Source of the DNA: Streptomyces sp. SN-593
Lineage (GTDB): Bacteria; Actinomycetota; Actinomycetes; Streptomycetales; Streptomycetaceae
Assembly (NCBI RefSeq): GCF_016756395.1
Contig: NZ_AP018365.1
Coordinates: 5,211,001 to 5,275,000 of the forward strand
DNA length: 64,000 bases
Direction of reading: 5' to 3'
Both the position numbers and the translations under genes were made by a program. The first letter of the stretch is position 1; each line of letters opens with the position of its first letter. Shown here piece after piece: positions 34,438-43,098 of this stretch. The notes below the pieces were generated by a model, which searched no databases, was not told where the DNA came from, and saw nothing but the letters and a program-made list of their open reading frames with translations.

Positions 34438-35283
34438 GTGAGCGAGAGGCCGGCGGACGGGTTCGTCCGGGTGCGCTTGGATCTTGGGTACGACGGGGCG
34501 GACTTCTCCGGGTGGGCGAAGCAGCGCAGCCGGCGCACCGTGCAGGGGGAGCTGGAGTCCGCGATCGCCACGGTGCTGCGGCTGCCGGACCCGGTCGAGC
34601 TGACGGTGGCGGGCCGCACCGACGCGGGCGTGCACGCCCGCGGGCAGGTGGCGCACGTGGACCTGCCGGCCGAGGTGTGGGAGCGGGAGAGCGGGAGGCT
34701 GCGGCGCCGGCTGGCCGGGCGGCTGCCGTGGGACGTGCGGGTGTGGGGGGTGGCGCAGGCGCCGCCCGGCTTCGACGCCCGGTTCTCCGCGGTGTGGCGC
34801 CGGTACGCGTACCGGATCGGCGACCACCCGGGCGGGGTGGACCCGCTGCTGCGCGGCCACGTGCTGTGGCACGACCGCCCGGTGGACGTGGACCTGATGA
34901 ACGACGCCGCGAAGCTGATGCTGGGGGAGCACGACTTCGCCGCCTACTGCAAGAAGCGGGAGGGCGCGACCACCATCCGCACCCTGCTCGACCTGGCGTG
35001 GGAGCGGACCGCGGACGGCCTGGCGGTGGCGACGGTACGGGCCGACGCCTTCTGCCACAACATGGTGCGGGCGCTGGTCGGGGCGATGATCCTGGTCGGC
35101 GACGGGCACCGGCCGGTCGGCTTCCCCGCGGAGGTGCTGGCCGGACGCGAGCGGCACTCGGCCGTCAACGTGGTGCGGCCGCACGGCCTGACGCTGGAGG
35201 AGGTCGGCTACCCGGCCGACGAGCTGCTGGCCGCGCGCAGCCGGGAGGCCCGCAACATCAGGACGCTGCCCGGCTGCCGGTAA
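34438..35283 (+). CDS. truA: tRNA pseudouridine(38-40) synthase
   Basis: Isomerises uridine to pseudouridine in the tRNA anticodon arm; 281 residues. The catalytic aspartate is D62 in AGRTDAGVHA. Typical N terminus VRLDLGYDGADFSGWA and late FCHNMVRALVGAM segment are present. GTG 34438 has GAGGAG upstream; an earlier start at 34339 would place coding sequence through the rplQ terminator. Confidence 0.96.
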   Translation: MSERPADGFVRVRLDLGYDGADFSGWAKQRSRRTVQGELESAIATVLRLPDPVELTVAGRTDAGVHARGQVAHVDLPAEVWERESGRLRRRLAGRLPWDVRVWGVAQAPPGFDARFSAVWRRYAYRIGDHPGGVDPLLRGHVLWHDRPVDVDLMNDAAKLMLGEHDFAAYCKKREGATTIRTLLDLAWERTADGLAVATVRADAFCHNMVRALVGAMILVGDGHRPVGFPAEVLAGRERHSAVNVVRPHGLTLEEVGYPADELLAARSREARNIRTLPGCR

Positions 35284-35312
35284 GGGCCGCCCTCCAGGAG
35301 GACGGCCCTTAC
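35282..35312 (+). terminator. Terminator after truA
   Basis: AAGGGCCG (35282-35289) pairs with CGGCCCTT (35303-35310), with an inner CCTC/GAGG extension past one mismatch. It lies at the truA stop codon and separates it from the convergent membrane-protein gene. Confidence 0.7.
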
Positions 35313-35372
35313 CCGGGTCCTGCGCGGGCCCGGCACCGGGTCCTGAGCGGGCCCGGCACGTCCGGTGCGGCC

Positions 35373-36749
35373 CTACTGGCTGTTCGCCTGGGCCTGCGCC
35401 GCGTCGCGCCCGCGCTGGACGATCCGCTGGAAGGCGAAGTCCGACGCGTCGTTGGCGGCCTGCGCGCCGGTGGTGTTGTCCGAGGTGAGGGTCGTGCCGT
35501 TCTTGAAGCCGGCGATCGCGAAGTAGGCGTAGCGGCCGACCGAGTTCGAGGTCATCTGGCAGGCCACGGCGTGGCAGAAGTCGGCGATGCCGCCGCCGTT
35601 GAGCGGCCTGACGTACTGCGCGACGCTGTGCACCTTGGTGGCGTGGGAGGCGTCGGCGAAGACGGCGACCCCGATGGTGACGGCGATCGCCCCGTTGGTG
35701 TAGGTGGCGCGCAGCATCTCGGTGCAGCCGTCCGCGGCGAGCGCGCCGGAGAGCTGGCCGCCGGCCGCCGCGGAGCACGCGGTGGTGCTGGAGGTGGTGG
35801 TCTTGGCGTAGGTGCGGCCGCCCAGGACGAACTGCTTGCCCGGGAAGAGCGACGCCGGGCTCAGCGGCGCCTTGTCCTTCGCCGCGGAGGAGATGAAGTC
35901 CAGCGGGTTCGCCGGCGAGGGCGGTGCCACGGAGGAGAACGACGGCTCGGGCGGCAGCGGCTTCTGGCTGCCGGAACCGCTCGCCGAAGCGCTCGGGTCG
36001 GCGATCGTGTGGTCGGAGCCCTTGCCGGACACCACCACGGCCGTGGCCACGCCGCCGGCGATCACCGCGACGGCGACGGCCCCGCCGACGAGCATCATCA
36101 CCCGGCGGCGGCGCCGCTCCCCGCTGGCCTGCTCGTCGGCGAGCGCGCTCCAGTCGGGTGTGCCGGGCGCGGACCCGCCCGCAGCCCCGGACGGGGATGC
36201 CGCCGGGCCCGTCCCGCCGCCGGCTCCGCCGGGCGCCTGCGGCCCCGGGTAGCCGTACCCGCCACGGCCGCCGCCCGCGGACGGTCCACTGGCGGCTCCG
36301 GCTGCCTCATGACGGGGGAAGCCGTACCCGCCGGAGGCGGCCGGCCCGCCCGCGGGCGCCTGCTGCGGTGCCTGCTGCCGGGGCTGCTGCGCGAAGCCCT
36401 GGCCGCCAGGAGCCGTCCCCGCCTGCCCGGACCCGGCCGGCGGGCCCGACGCGGCCGGGGCGGCCCGGGGCGGGGTGTGCGCGCCCTGCCCGCCGGGCGG
36501 ACCCGGTGTGCCCGGGCGGACGCTGTACGGGCCTTCGGGGGCACCGGCCCCGGGCGCCGTGGCCGCGGGGGCCTGGGCGTCCTGCGCGTCCTCGCGCCGG
36601 GGAGCCGACTGCTGCGGCGGGCCGGCGAAGCCGCGCCGGGGGTCGGACGTGCGGGAGGGGATGACGCGTCCCTCCAGGACCTCGCGGGGGCCGTCGGAGG
36701 CTTGTTTACGGGGTTCCTGCGGGGGCTGCTGCCCCGGCCCTTCACTCAT
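35373..36749 (-). CDS. Membrane-anchored protein with disordered N terminus and extracellular Cys domain
   Basis: Predicted bitopic membrane protein of 458 residues. Residues 1-210 are Pro/Gln/Gly/Ala-rich and probably disordered in the cytoplasm. One transmembrane helix follows basic RRRRR at about 217-240. The extracellular part has a Ser/Pro-rich stalk and a C-terminal domain with four cysteines (likely two disulphides). No enzymatic motif is recognised. The start is uncertain: ATGs at 36749, 36758 and 36761 all lack a clear ribosome-binding site. It diverges from the ABC-F gene. Confidence 0.72.
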   Translation of the reverse strand: MSEGPGQQPPQEPRKQASDGPREVLEGRVIPSRTSDPRRGFAGPPQQSAPRREDAQDAQAPAATAPGAGAPEGPYSVRPGTPGPPGGQGAHTPPRAAPAASGPPAGSGQAGTAPGGQGFAQQPRQQAPQQAPAGGPAASGGYGFPRHEAAGAASGPSAGGGRGGYGYPGPQAPGGAGGGTGPAASPSGAAGGSAPGTPDWSALADEQASGERRRRRVMMLVGGAVAVAVIAGGVATAVVVSGKGSDHTIADPSASASGSGSQKPLPPEPSFSSVAPPSPANPLDFISSAAKDKAPLSPASLFPGKQFVLGGRTYAKTTTSSTTACSAAAGGQLSGALAADGCTEMLRATYTNGAIAVTIGVAVFADASHATKVHSVAQYVRPLNGGGIADFCHAVACQMTSNSVGRYAYFAIAGFKNGTTLTSDNTTGAQAANDASDFAFQRIVQRGRDAAQAQANSQ

Positions 36750-36825
36750 GTCGCGCATCATATGGCCGTCGCGGCCCGGGAAAAGGACTTGGGGCGGGTC
36801 CGCGGGGACAGGGAGAATCCGGGCC

Positions 36826-38448
36826 ATGGGTCATGTCGAAGCCGCGCACATCGAGTACTACCTCCCGGACGGCCGGGCGCTGCTCGGCGACGTCTCGTTC
36901 CGGGTCGGCGAGGGCGCCGCGGTGGCCCTGGTGGGGCCGAACGGAGCGGGCAAGACCACGCTGCTGCGGCTGGTCTCCGGCGAGCTGAAGCCGCACGGCG
37001 GCACCGTCACGGTCAGCGGCGGCCTGGGCGTGATGCGCCAGTTCGTGGGCAGTGTCCGCGACGACCGCACCGTCCGCGACCTGCTGGTGTCCGTGGCGCA
37101 CCCCCGTATCCGGGCCGCCGCGAAGGCGGTGGACGCCGCCGAGCTGGCGATCATGGCGCAGGACGACGAACCGGCGCAGATGGCGTACGCCACGGCGCTG
37201 AGCGAGTGGGCCGAGGCGCGGGGGTACGAAGCGGAGACGCTGTGGGACATGTGCACCGTGGCGGCGCTCGGGGTGCCGTACGACCGGGCGCAGTGGCGCG
37301 AGGTGAAGACGCTCTCCGGCGGCGAGCAGAAGCGGCTGGTGCTGGAGGCGCTGCTGCGCGGCCCGGACGAGGTGCTGCTGCTGGACGAGCCGGACAACTA
37401 CCTGGACGTGCCGGGCAAGCGCTGGCTGGAGGAGCAGATCGCGCAGACCCGCAAGACGGTGCTGTTCGTCAGCCACGACCGCGAGCTGCTGGCGCGGACC
37501 GCGGAGCGGATCGTCAGCGTGGAGACCGGTCCCGCCGGCTCCACCGCGTGGGTGCACGGCGGCGGGTTCGACACCTTCCACGCGGCCCGCAAGGAGCGCT
37601 TCGCCCGGTTCGAGGAGCTGCGCCGCCGCTGGGAGGAGGAGCACGCCAAGCTCCGGGCAATGGTGCTGCGGCTGCGGCAGCAGGCTGCCAACAGCCCCGA
37701 CATGGCCTCGCGCTACCACGCGGCGCAGACCCGGCTGCGGCGGTTCGAGGAGGCGGGCGCGCCCCAGGAGCCGCCGCGCGAGCAGGACATCCGGATGCGG
37801 TTGCAGGGCGGCCGGACCGGGGTGCGGGCGGTCACCTGCGAGCAGCTCGAACTGACCGGCCTGATGCGGCCGTTCGACCTGGAGGTGTTCTACGGCGAGC
37901 GGGTCGCGGTGCTGGGGTCCAACGGGTCGGGCAAGTCGCACTTCCTGCGGCTGCTGGCGGGGGACGCCTCGGTCGCGCACACCGGGACGTACAAGCTGGG
38001 CGCCCGGGTGGTGCCCGGGCACTTCGCGCAGACGCACGCCCACCCCGAGCTGGCCGGCCGCACCCTGGTGGACATCCTGTGGGCCGAGCACGCCCGCGAC
38101 CGGGGCCGCGCGATGTCGGTGCTGCGCCGGTACGAACTGGAGCGGCAGGGCGACCAGTCCTTCGACAAGCTCTCCGGCGGCCAGCAGGCCCGCTTCCAGA
38201 TCCTGCTGATGGAGCTCCAGGGCACCACCGCCCTGCTGCTGGACGAGCCGACGGACAACCTCGACCTGGAGAGCGCGGAGGCGCTCCAGGAGGGCCTGGA
38301 GGCGTACGACGGGACGGTCCTCGCGGTCACCCACGACCGGTGGTTCGCCCGCGCCTTCGACCGCTACCTCGTCTTCGGCTCCGACGGCCTGGTCCGCGAG
38401 ACGCCGGAGCCGGTCTGGGACGAGCGCAGGGTCGAGCGGCCGCGCTGA
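36826..38448 (+). CDS. ABC-F family ATPase
   Basis: Soluble twin-ATPase protein without membrane segments; 540 residues. The first cassette has GPNGAGKTT at residues 37-45, LSGGEQKR and LLLDEPDNYLD; the second has GSNGSGKSH, LSGGQQAR and LLLDEPTDNLD. A charged linker between them (RFEELRRRWEEEHAK) fits the P-site tRNA interaction motif region. ABC-F proteins act on ribosomes as translation factors or antibiotic-protection factors; which applies here cannot be told from sequence. Its place among ribosomal genes fits a translation role. Confidence 0.88.
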   Translation: MGHVEAAHIEYYLPDGRALLGDVSFRVGEGAAVALVGPNGAGKTTLLRLVSGELKPHGGTVTVSGGLGVMRQFVGSVRDDRTVRDLLVSVAHPRIRAAAKAVDAAELAIMAQDDEPAQMAYATALSEWAEARGYEAETLWDMCTVAALGVPYDRAQWREVKTLSGGEQKRLVLEALLRGPDEVLLLDEPDNYLDVPGKRWLEEQIAQTRKTVLFVSHDRELLARTAERIVSVETGPAGSTAWVHGGGFDTFHAARKERFARFEELRRRWEEEHAKLRAMVLRLRQQAANSPDMASRYHAAQTRLRRFEEAGAPQEPPREQDIRMRLQGGRTGVRAVTCEQLELTGLMRPFDLEVFYGERVAVLGSNGSGKSHFLRLLAGDASVAHTGTYKLGARVVPGHFAQTHAHPELAGRTLVDILWAEHARDRGRAMSVLRRYELERQGDQSFDKLSGGQQARFQILLMELQGTTALLLDEPTDNLDLESAEALQEGLEAYDGTVLAVTHDRWFARAFDRYLVFGSDGLVRETPEPVWDERRVERPR

Positions 38449-38476
38449 CCGTCCGGGGCGCTCCGGGGACCGCGTT

Positions 38477-38506
38477 TTGACCCGCCAGGGTGGGCACGGG
38501 TATTCT
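38477..38506 (+). promoter_or_regulatory. Promoter of rplM-rpsI
   Basis: TTGACC (38477-38482), an 18-bp spacer and TATTCT (38501-38506) form a good vegetative promoter. The predicted leader is about 175 nt. Confidence 0.62.
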
Positions 38507-38511
38507 GCGAT

Positions 38512-38686
38512 GTCGTTATGCGTATTGGCTTGCTCTATCTCACGTGAGAGGCCCTTACGCCGGTCCACCGGGCCGATGACCAGCGGTAGGTCCACGGGTT
38601 GCGTCCCCGTGTGCCACCAGGGCTGTCGTGATCGCCGGGTGGCCTTGTCAGGACCAACTCACCGAAGATAGCGAAGGCTCACGACC
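38512..38686 (+). promoter_or_regulatory. Structured rplM leader
   Basis: The leader contains successive hairpins: TCTCACGTGAGA (38538-38549), CCGG-TCCA-CCGG (38560-38571) and CACGGG/CCCGTG (38593-38598 with 38606-38611). This density of structure upstream of a ribosomal protein operon suggests autoregulation by L13 or S9, but no known motif is recognised. Confidence 0.45.
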
Positions 38687-39130
38687 GTGCGTACGTACAG
38701 CCCCAAGCCCGGCGACGTTCAGCGCCAGTGGCATGTCATCGACGCGCAGGACGTCGTCCTGGGTCGCCTGGCCACCCAAGCCGCGACCCTCCTGCGGGGC
38801 AAGCACAAGCCCATCTACGCGCCCCACGTCGACACCGGTGACTTCGTCATCATCATCAACGCCGACAAGGTGCACCTGTCCGGGAACAAGAAGACCCAGA
38901 AGATGGCGTACCGCCACTCCGGGTACCCCGGCGGTCTGCGCTCGGTGCGTTACGACGAGCTGCTGGCCAAGAGCCCGGAGAAGGCCGTCGAGAAGGCCGT
39001 CAAGGGCATGCTCCCCAAGAACACCCTGGGCCGCCAGATGCTCACCAAGCTGAAGGTCTACTCGGGCGACCAGCACCCGCACGCTGCCCAGCAGCCGGTG
39101 CCGTTCGAGATCACCCAGGTCGCGCAGTAG
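38687..39130 (+). CDS. rplM: 50S ribosomal protein L13
   Basis: Early-assembly 50S protein; 147 residues from GTG 38687. The start RTYSPKPGDVQRQWHVIDA and the segment KTQKMAYRHSGYPGGL are typical. It is paired with rpsI (39-bp gap), the universal rplM-rpsI operon. Confidence 0.97.
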   Translation: MRTYSPKPGDVQRQWHVIDAQDVVLGRLATQAATLLRGKHKPIYAPHVDTGDFVIIINADKVHLSGNKKTQKMAYRHSGYPGGLRSVRYDELLAKSPEKAVEKAVKGMLPKNTLGRQMLTKLKVYSGDQHPHAAQQPVPFEITQVAQ

Positions 39131-39169
39131 TCCCGGCCACCTGCTACCAGAAAGAACCTGAGGAGAATC

Positions 39170-39685
39170 GTGGCTGAGACCACCGCCGAGACCCCCGTCG
39201 AGGGCGAAGAGTCCTACGACGAGATCACGACCTTCGAGTCCGAGGCCGTCGAGGGTGAGTACACCTCCGAGTCGCTGGCCTCCCGCTTCGGCGACCCGCA
39301 GCCGGCCGCCGGCACCGGCCGCCGCAAGCGCTCCATCGCCCGCGTCCGGATCATCCCCGGCAGCGGCAAGTGGAAGATCAACGGCCGCACCCTCGAGGGC
39401 TACTTCCCGAACAAGGTGCACCAGCAGGAAGTCAACGAGCCGTTCAAGGTGCTGGAGCTCGACGGTCGCTACGACGTCGTCGCCCGCATCTCCGGCGGCG
39501 GCATCTCCGGCCAGGCCGGTGCGCTGCGCCTGGGTGTCGCCCGTGCGCTCAACGAGGCGGACGTCGACAACAACCGCGGCCCGCTCAAGAAGGCCGGCTT
39601 CCTGACCCGTGACGACCGCGCGGTCGAGCGGAAGAAGGCCGGTCTGAAGAAGGCCCGCAAGGCGCCGCAGTTCAGCAAGCGCTAG
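39170..39685 (+). CDS. rpsI: 30S ribosomal protein S9 with acidic N-terminal extension
   Basis: S9 reaches P-site tRNA through its C-terminal tail (QFSKR). It has 171 residues: about 48 acidic N-terminal residues precede the core GRRKRSIARVRI. GTG 39170 follows TGAGGAG. The C terminus ARKAPQFSKR is the conserved tRNA-contact end. Confidence 0.97.
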   Translation: MAETTAETPVEGEESYDEITTFESEAVEGEYTSESLASRFGDPQPAAGTGRRKRSIARVRIIPGSGKWKINGRTLEGYFPNKVHQQEVNEPFKVLELDGRYDVVARISGGGISGQAGALRLGVARALNEADVDNNRGPLKKAGFLTRDDRAVERKKAGLKKARKAPQFSKR

Positions 39686-39740
39686 TCGTCCCGGCGGGGG
39701 AGCCGGCGCCTTGCGCCCACCCCCGTCCGACGCGCGACGC

Positions 39741-39778
39741 AACGCCCCGGAGGCACATCGGTGCCTCCGGGGCGTTCG
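39741..39778 (+). terminator. Terminator after rpsI
   Basis: A perfect 16-bp stem (39741-39756 with 39761-39776, ATCG loop) with AA/TT at its ends closes the rplM-rpsI operon. Confidence 0.85.
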
Positions 39779-39879
39779 CATGATGAGCTAGGGGCGTATA
39801 TGTGTGCTTGTACGACCCTGCGGGATCGCGGCACACCGCAAGCAGAGCCGAGCCGCCGCATCGCATCGGAGGAAACACT

Positions 39880-41238
39880 GTGGGACGACTCTTCGGCACC
39901 GACGGGGTGCGGGGCATCGCCAACGCCGACCTGACGGCGGAGCTGGCGCTCGGCCTGTCGGTCGCGGCGGCGCACGTACTGGCCGAGGCGGGCAGCTTCG
40001 CCGGCCACCGGCCGGTGGCCGTGGTCGGGCGCGACCCGCGGGCCTCCGGCGAGTTCCTGGAGGCCGCCGTGGTGGCGGGCCTGGCCAGCGCGGGCGTGGA
40101 CGTCCTGCGCGTCGGTGTGCTGCCCACTCCCGCGGTGGCGTATCTCACCGGCGCGCTGGGCGCCGACCTCGGCGTGATGCTCTCCGCCAGCCACAACGCC
40201 ATGCCGGACAACGGCGTCAAGTTCCTGGCCCGCGGCGGCCACAAGCTCGACGACGAGCTGGAGGACCGGATCGAGGCGGTCTACGAGGAGCACCGCACCG
40301 GCGCCCCGTGGGTGCGTCCGACCGGCGCCGGCGTCGGCCGGGTCCGGGACTACGACGAGGGGTTCGACCGGTACGTCGCCCACCTGGTCGCGGTGCTGCC
40401 CAACCGGCTCGACGGCCTGAAGATCGTGCTCGACGAGGCGCACGGCGCGGCCTCCCGCGTGTCGCCCGAGGCGTTCTCCCGGGCCGGCGCCGAGGTGGTC
40501 ACCATCGGCGCCCAGCCCGACGGCCTCAACATCAACGACGGCTGCGGCTCCACCCACCTCGACCTGCTCAAGGCCGCCGTGGTCGAGCACGGCGCGGACC
40601 TGGGCATCGCCCACGACGGCGACGCCGACCGCTGCCTGGCCGTGGACGCCGCCGGCGAGGAGATCGACGGCGACCAGATCCTGGCCGTGCTGGCGCTGGC
40701 GCTGCGCGAGCAGGGCGGGCTGCGCGAGAACACCGTGGTCGCCACGGTGATGTCCAACCTCGGCTTCAAGCTGGCGATGGAGCGCGAGGGCATCAACCTG
40801 GTGCAGACCGCGGTCGGCGACCGCTACGTGCTGGAGTCGATGAAGGAGCACGGCTACGCGCTCGGCGGCGAGCAGTCCGGCCACGTCATCGTGCTGGACC
40901 ACGCCACCACCGGCGACGGCACCCTGACCGGGCTGCTGCTGGCCGCCCGGGTGGCCGCCACCGGCCGTTCGCTCGCCGACCTGGCCACCGTCATGCGGCG
41001 GCTGCCGCAGGTGCTCGTCAACGTCCCCGACGTGGACAAGGACCGGATGCCGCGCGCCCCCGAACTGGCCGTGGCCGTCAGCGACGCCGAGGCGGAGCTG
41101 GGTACCACCGGCCGGGTGCTGCTGCGCGCCTCGGGCACCGAGCCGCTGGTGCGGGTGATGGTCGAGGCGGCGGACATCGACCACGCGCGCACGGTCGCCG
41201 GGCGGCTGGCCGACCTGGTCAAGGCGACCCTGGGCTGA
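39880..41238 (+). CDS. glmM: Phosphoglucosamine mutase
   Basis: Converts glucosamine-6-phosphate to glucosamine-1-phosphate for UDP-GlcNAc and peptidoglycan synthesis; 452 residues. The phosphoserine is S104 in SASHN, the metal loop is DGDADR near 40616-40634, and the phosphate-binding loop RASGTEP is near the C terminus. GTG 39880 follows GGAGGAAA. It lies downstream of rpsI as in other streptomycetes. Confidence 0.97.
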   Translation: MGRLFGTDGVRGIANADLTAELALGLSVAAAHVLAEAGSFAGHRPVAVVGRDPRASGEFLEAAVVAGLASAGVDVLRVGVLPTPAVAYLTGALGADLGVMLSASHNAMPDNGVKFLARGGHKLDDELEDRIEAVYEEHRTGAPWVRPTGAGVGRVRDYDEGFDRYVAHLVAVLPNRLDGLKIVLDEAHGAASRVSPEAFSRAGAEVVTIGAQPDGLNINDGCGSTHLDLLKAAVVEHGADLGIAHDGDADRCLAVDAAGEEIDGDQILAVLALALREQGGLRENTVVATVMSNLGFKLAMEREGINLVQTAVGDRYVLESMKEHGYALGGEQSGHVIVLDHATTGDGTLTGLLLAARVAATGRSLADLATVMRRLPQVLVNVPDVDKDRMPRAPELAVAVSDAEAELGTTGRVLLRASGTEPLVRVMVEAADIDHARTVAGRLADLVKATLG

Positions 41239-41257
41239 GGCCGGGCCGGCGACACCC

Positions 41258-41294
41258 GGGCGGTGGGGCGGGGCGCGGCCCCGCCCCACCGCCC
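41258..41294. terminator. Bidirectional terminator between glmM and coaA
   Basis: A perfect 17-bp stem (41258-41274 with 41278-41294, 3-nt loop) sits between the convergent genes and can serve both. Confidence 0.8.
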
Positions 41295-41301
41295 GCGCGC
41301 C

Positions 41302-42279
41302 TCACAGTTTGCGCAGCCTCAGCCGCTGGACCTTGTGCCGCTCGCCCTTGCGCAGCACCAGGGTGGCGCGGCCGCGGGTGGGCAGCACGTTCTCCTCCAG
41401 GTTGGGCCGGTTGACCGTCCGCCACACCATCCGGCCGTACGCCAGCGCCTCGTCCTCCGGCACCTGGGTGTACTTCCGGAAGTAGGAGTCCGGGTCCTGG
41501 AAGGCGGTCTCGCGCAGCTTGCGGAACCGGTCGAGGTACCACTGCTCGATGTCCTCGGTGCGCGCGTCGACGTACACGCTGAAGTCGAAGTGGTCGGCCA
41601 GGCTGATCCGGGTGCGGCCGTCCTTGCCGGGCAGCGCGGGCTGGAGGACGTTCAGCCCCTCGACGATCAGGATGTCCGGGCGGCGCACGCTCAGCCGCTC
41701 GCCGGGCACGATGTCGTAGCTCAGGTGCGAGTAGACCGGCGCGGTCACCTCGGGCCGGCCGGACTTCACGTCCGCGACGAACCGGATCAGCGCGCGGCGG
41801 TCGTACGACTCGGGGAAGCCCTTGCGGGCCATCAGCCCGCGCCGCTCCAGTTCGGCGTTGGGCAGCAGGAACCCGTCGGTGGTGACCAGTTCCACCTTCG
41901 GGTGCTCCGGCCAGCGGGCCAGCAGTTCGCGCAGGACCCGGGCGGTGGTGGACTTGCCGACCGCGACGCTGCCCGCGACGCCGATCACGAACGGCGTGCC
42001 GGGCTGGGCGCCGGCCGGCCCCGCGGCCGACCCGAGGAAGGTGTTGAGCGCCCCGCGCAGGCCGCTGTGCGCGGCGATGTACAGGTTGAGCAGCCGGGAC
42101 AGCGGCAGGTAGACGTCGACCACCTCCTCCAGGTCGACGACGTCGCCGAGCCCGCGCAGCCGCTCCACCTCCTCGGCGGTGAGCGGCAGCGGGGTGCGGT
42201 CGCGCAGCGCGCTCCACTGGGCGCGGGTCAGGTCGACGTAGGGACTCGTGGCGGCGGCGTGCGGTGGCGTGGTCGGCAC
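41302..42279 (-). CDS. coaA: Pantothenate kinase type I
   Basis: Phosphorylates pantothenate, the first step of CoA synthesis; 325 residues. The P-loop region GVAGSVAVGKST is at about residues 100-111, followed by VTTDGFL and the FRKYTQVPE segment of prokaryotic PanK. GTG 42279 is chosen because a -10-like GACAAT lies exactly six bases upstream, a leaderless arrangement; no ribosome-binding site is seen. It is divergent from acpS. Confidence 0.93.
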   Translation of the reverse strand: MPTTPPHAAATSPYVDLTRAQWSALRDRTPLPLTAEEVERLRGLGDVVDLEEVVDVYLPLSRLLNLYIAAHSGLRGALNTFLGSAAGPAGAQPGTPFVIGVAGSVAVGKSTTARVLRELLARWPEHPKVELVTTDGFLLPNAELERRGLMARKGFPESYDRRALIRFVADVKSGRPEVTAPVYSHLSYDIVPGERLSVRRPDILIVEGLNVLQPALPGKDGRTRISLADHFDFSVYVDARTEDIEQWYLDRFRKLRETAFQDPDSYFRKYTQVPEDEALAYGRMVWRTVNRPNLEENVLPTRGRATLVLRKGERHKVQRLRLRKL

Positions 42280-42365
42280 CCGGCCATTGTCCAGCCGGCG
42301 GGCAACGGCCGTGCCGCCGGGGGCGGATGGCGGGCCCCCGGCCGGCGCGCCCGTAAGCTGGCCCC

Positions 42366-42470
42366 ATGGACGGCAGCGCGCGGCAGGACGGCCGCACCGG
42401 CACGGCATCCTGTACGGCGTCTCGTACGGCGGCCGCCGGGGCGTCCGGCGCGCGGGCGGGTGCGCGGTGA
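42366..42470 (+). CDS. Possible 34-codon leader ORF coupled to acpS
   Basis: ATG 42366 lies six bases after a -10-like TAAGCT (42354-42359), as in leaderless transcripts. The ORF encodes 34 Ala/Arg/Gly/Thr-rich residues and its stop codon overlaps the acpS start (GTGA, 42467-42470). acpS has no good ribosome-binding site, so translation through this ORF could feed acpS. Coding capacity is unproven. Confidence 0.35.
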   Translation: MDGSARQDGRTGTASCTASRTAAAGASGARAGAR

Positions 42471-42835
42471 TCGTCGGGGTGGGCATCGACGTGGCCGAGA
42501 TCGAGCGCTTCGAGGCGGCGCTGGCCCGCACCCCGGGGATGGCCGCCCGCCTGTTCACCCCGGCCGAGCTGCTGCTCCCCTCCGGGGCGCCGCGCGGCTC
42601 CGCCTCCCTGGCGGCGCGCTTCGCCGCGAAGGAGGCGCTGGCCAAGGCGCTCGGCGCTCCCGCCGGCCTCCAGTGGCTCGACGCCGAGATCACCACGTCG
42701 CCCGCCGGACAACCGCACCTCGCCGTCCAGGGCACGGTCGCCGCCCGCGCCGCGCTCCTGGGCGTCCGCGGCTGGCACGTCTCCCTGTCCCACGACGCGG
42801 GCATCGCCTCGGCCGTGGTGATCGCCGAGAGCTGA
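42467..42835 (+). CDS. acpS: Holo-[acyl-carrier-protein] synthase
   Basis: Transfers the phosphopantetheine arm of CoA to acyl carrier proteins; 122 residues. Magnesium ligands D8 (GVGIDVAEIERF) and E56 (RFAAKEA) are present. GTG 42467 is the family start. It is convergent with the toxin gene, two bases apart, and may be translated from a short leader ORF. Confidence 0.93.
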   Translation: MIVGVGIDVAEIERFEAALARTPGMAARLFTPAELLLPSGAPRGSASLAARFAAKEALAKALGAPAGLQWLDAEITTSPAGQPHLAVQGTVAARAALLGVRGWHVSLSHDAGIASAVVIAES

Positions 42836-42837
42836 GG

Positions 42838-43098
42838 TCAGCACCCGTAGGGGTAACGGCAGGCCGCGATCCGGATCTCGTCGTCGACCACTTTGCAGAC
42901 GAGGCGGTGCTCGTCGGTGATGCGGCGGGACCAGTAGCCCTGGAAGCCGTGTCTCAGCCGCTCCGGCTTGCCGATGCCGTCGTTGCCGTTGCGGGCGATG
43001 CCCTCGACCAGAGCGTTGATGCGCTTGAGTACCTTGCGGTCCTGGACCTGCCACCACACGTGGTCGTCCCAGGGCGCGTCGTCGAAGACGACCTTCAT
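42838..43098 (-). CDS. YoeB-type toxin with altered active-site residue
   Basis: Type II toxin of the YoeB/RelE mRNA-interferase family that acts on translating ribosomes; 86 residues. It aligns throughout with E. coli YoeB (KPExLxH, WSRRIT-EHRLV, IAACRY). E46 and R65 are kept, but position 83, the catalytic His of E. coli YoeB, is Pro (CRYPYGC), and two residues are added at the end. Activity may be reduced or altered. Its ATG overlaps the antitoxin stop codon by 4 bp. Confidence 0.88.
   Translation of the reverse strand: MKVVFDDAPWDDHVWWQVQDRKVLKRINALVEGIARNGNDGIGKPERLRHGFQGYWSRRITDEHRLVCKVVDDEIRIAACRYPYGC

Noticed and set aside
34401..38480. 1359-codon plus frame over truA to the ABC-F gene
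   Set aside because: Shadow; crosses terminators and two real genes in other frames.
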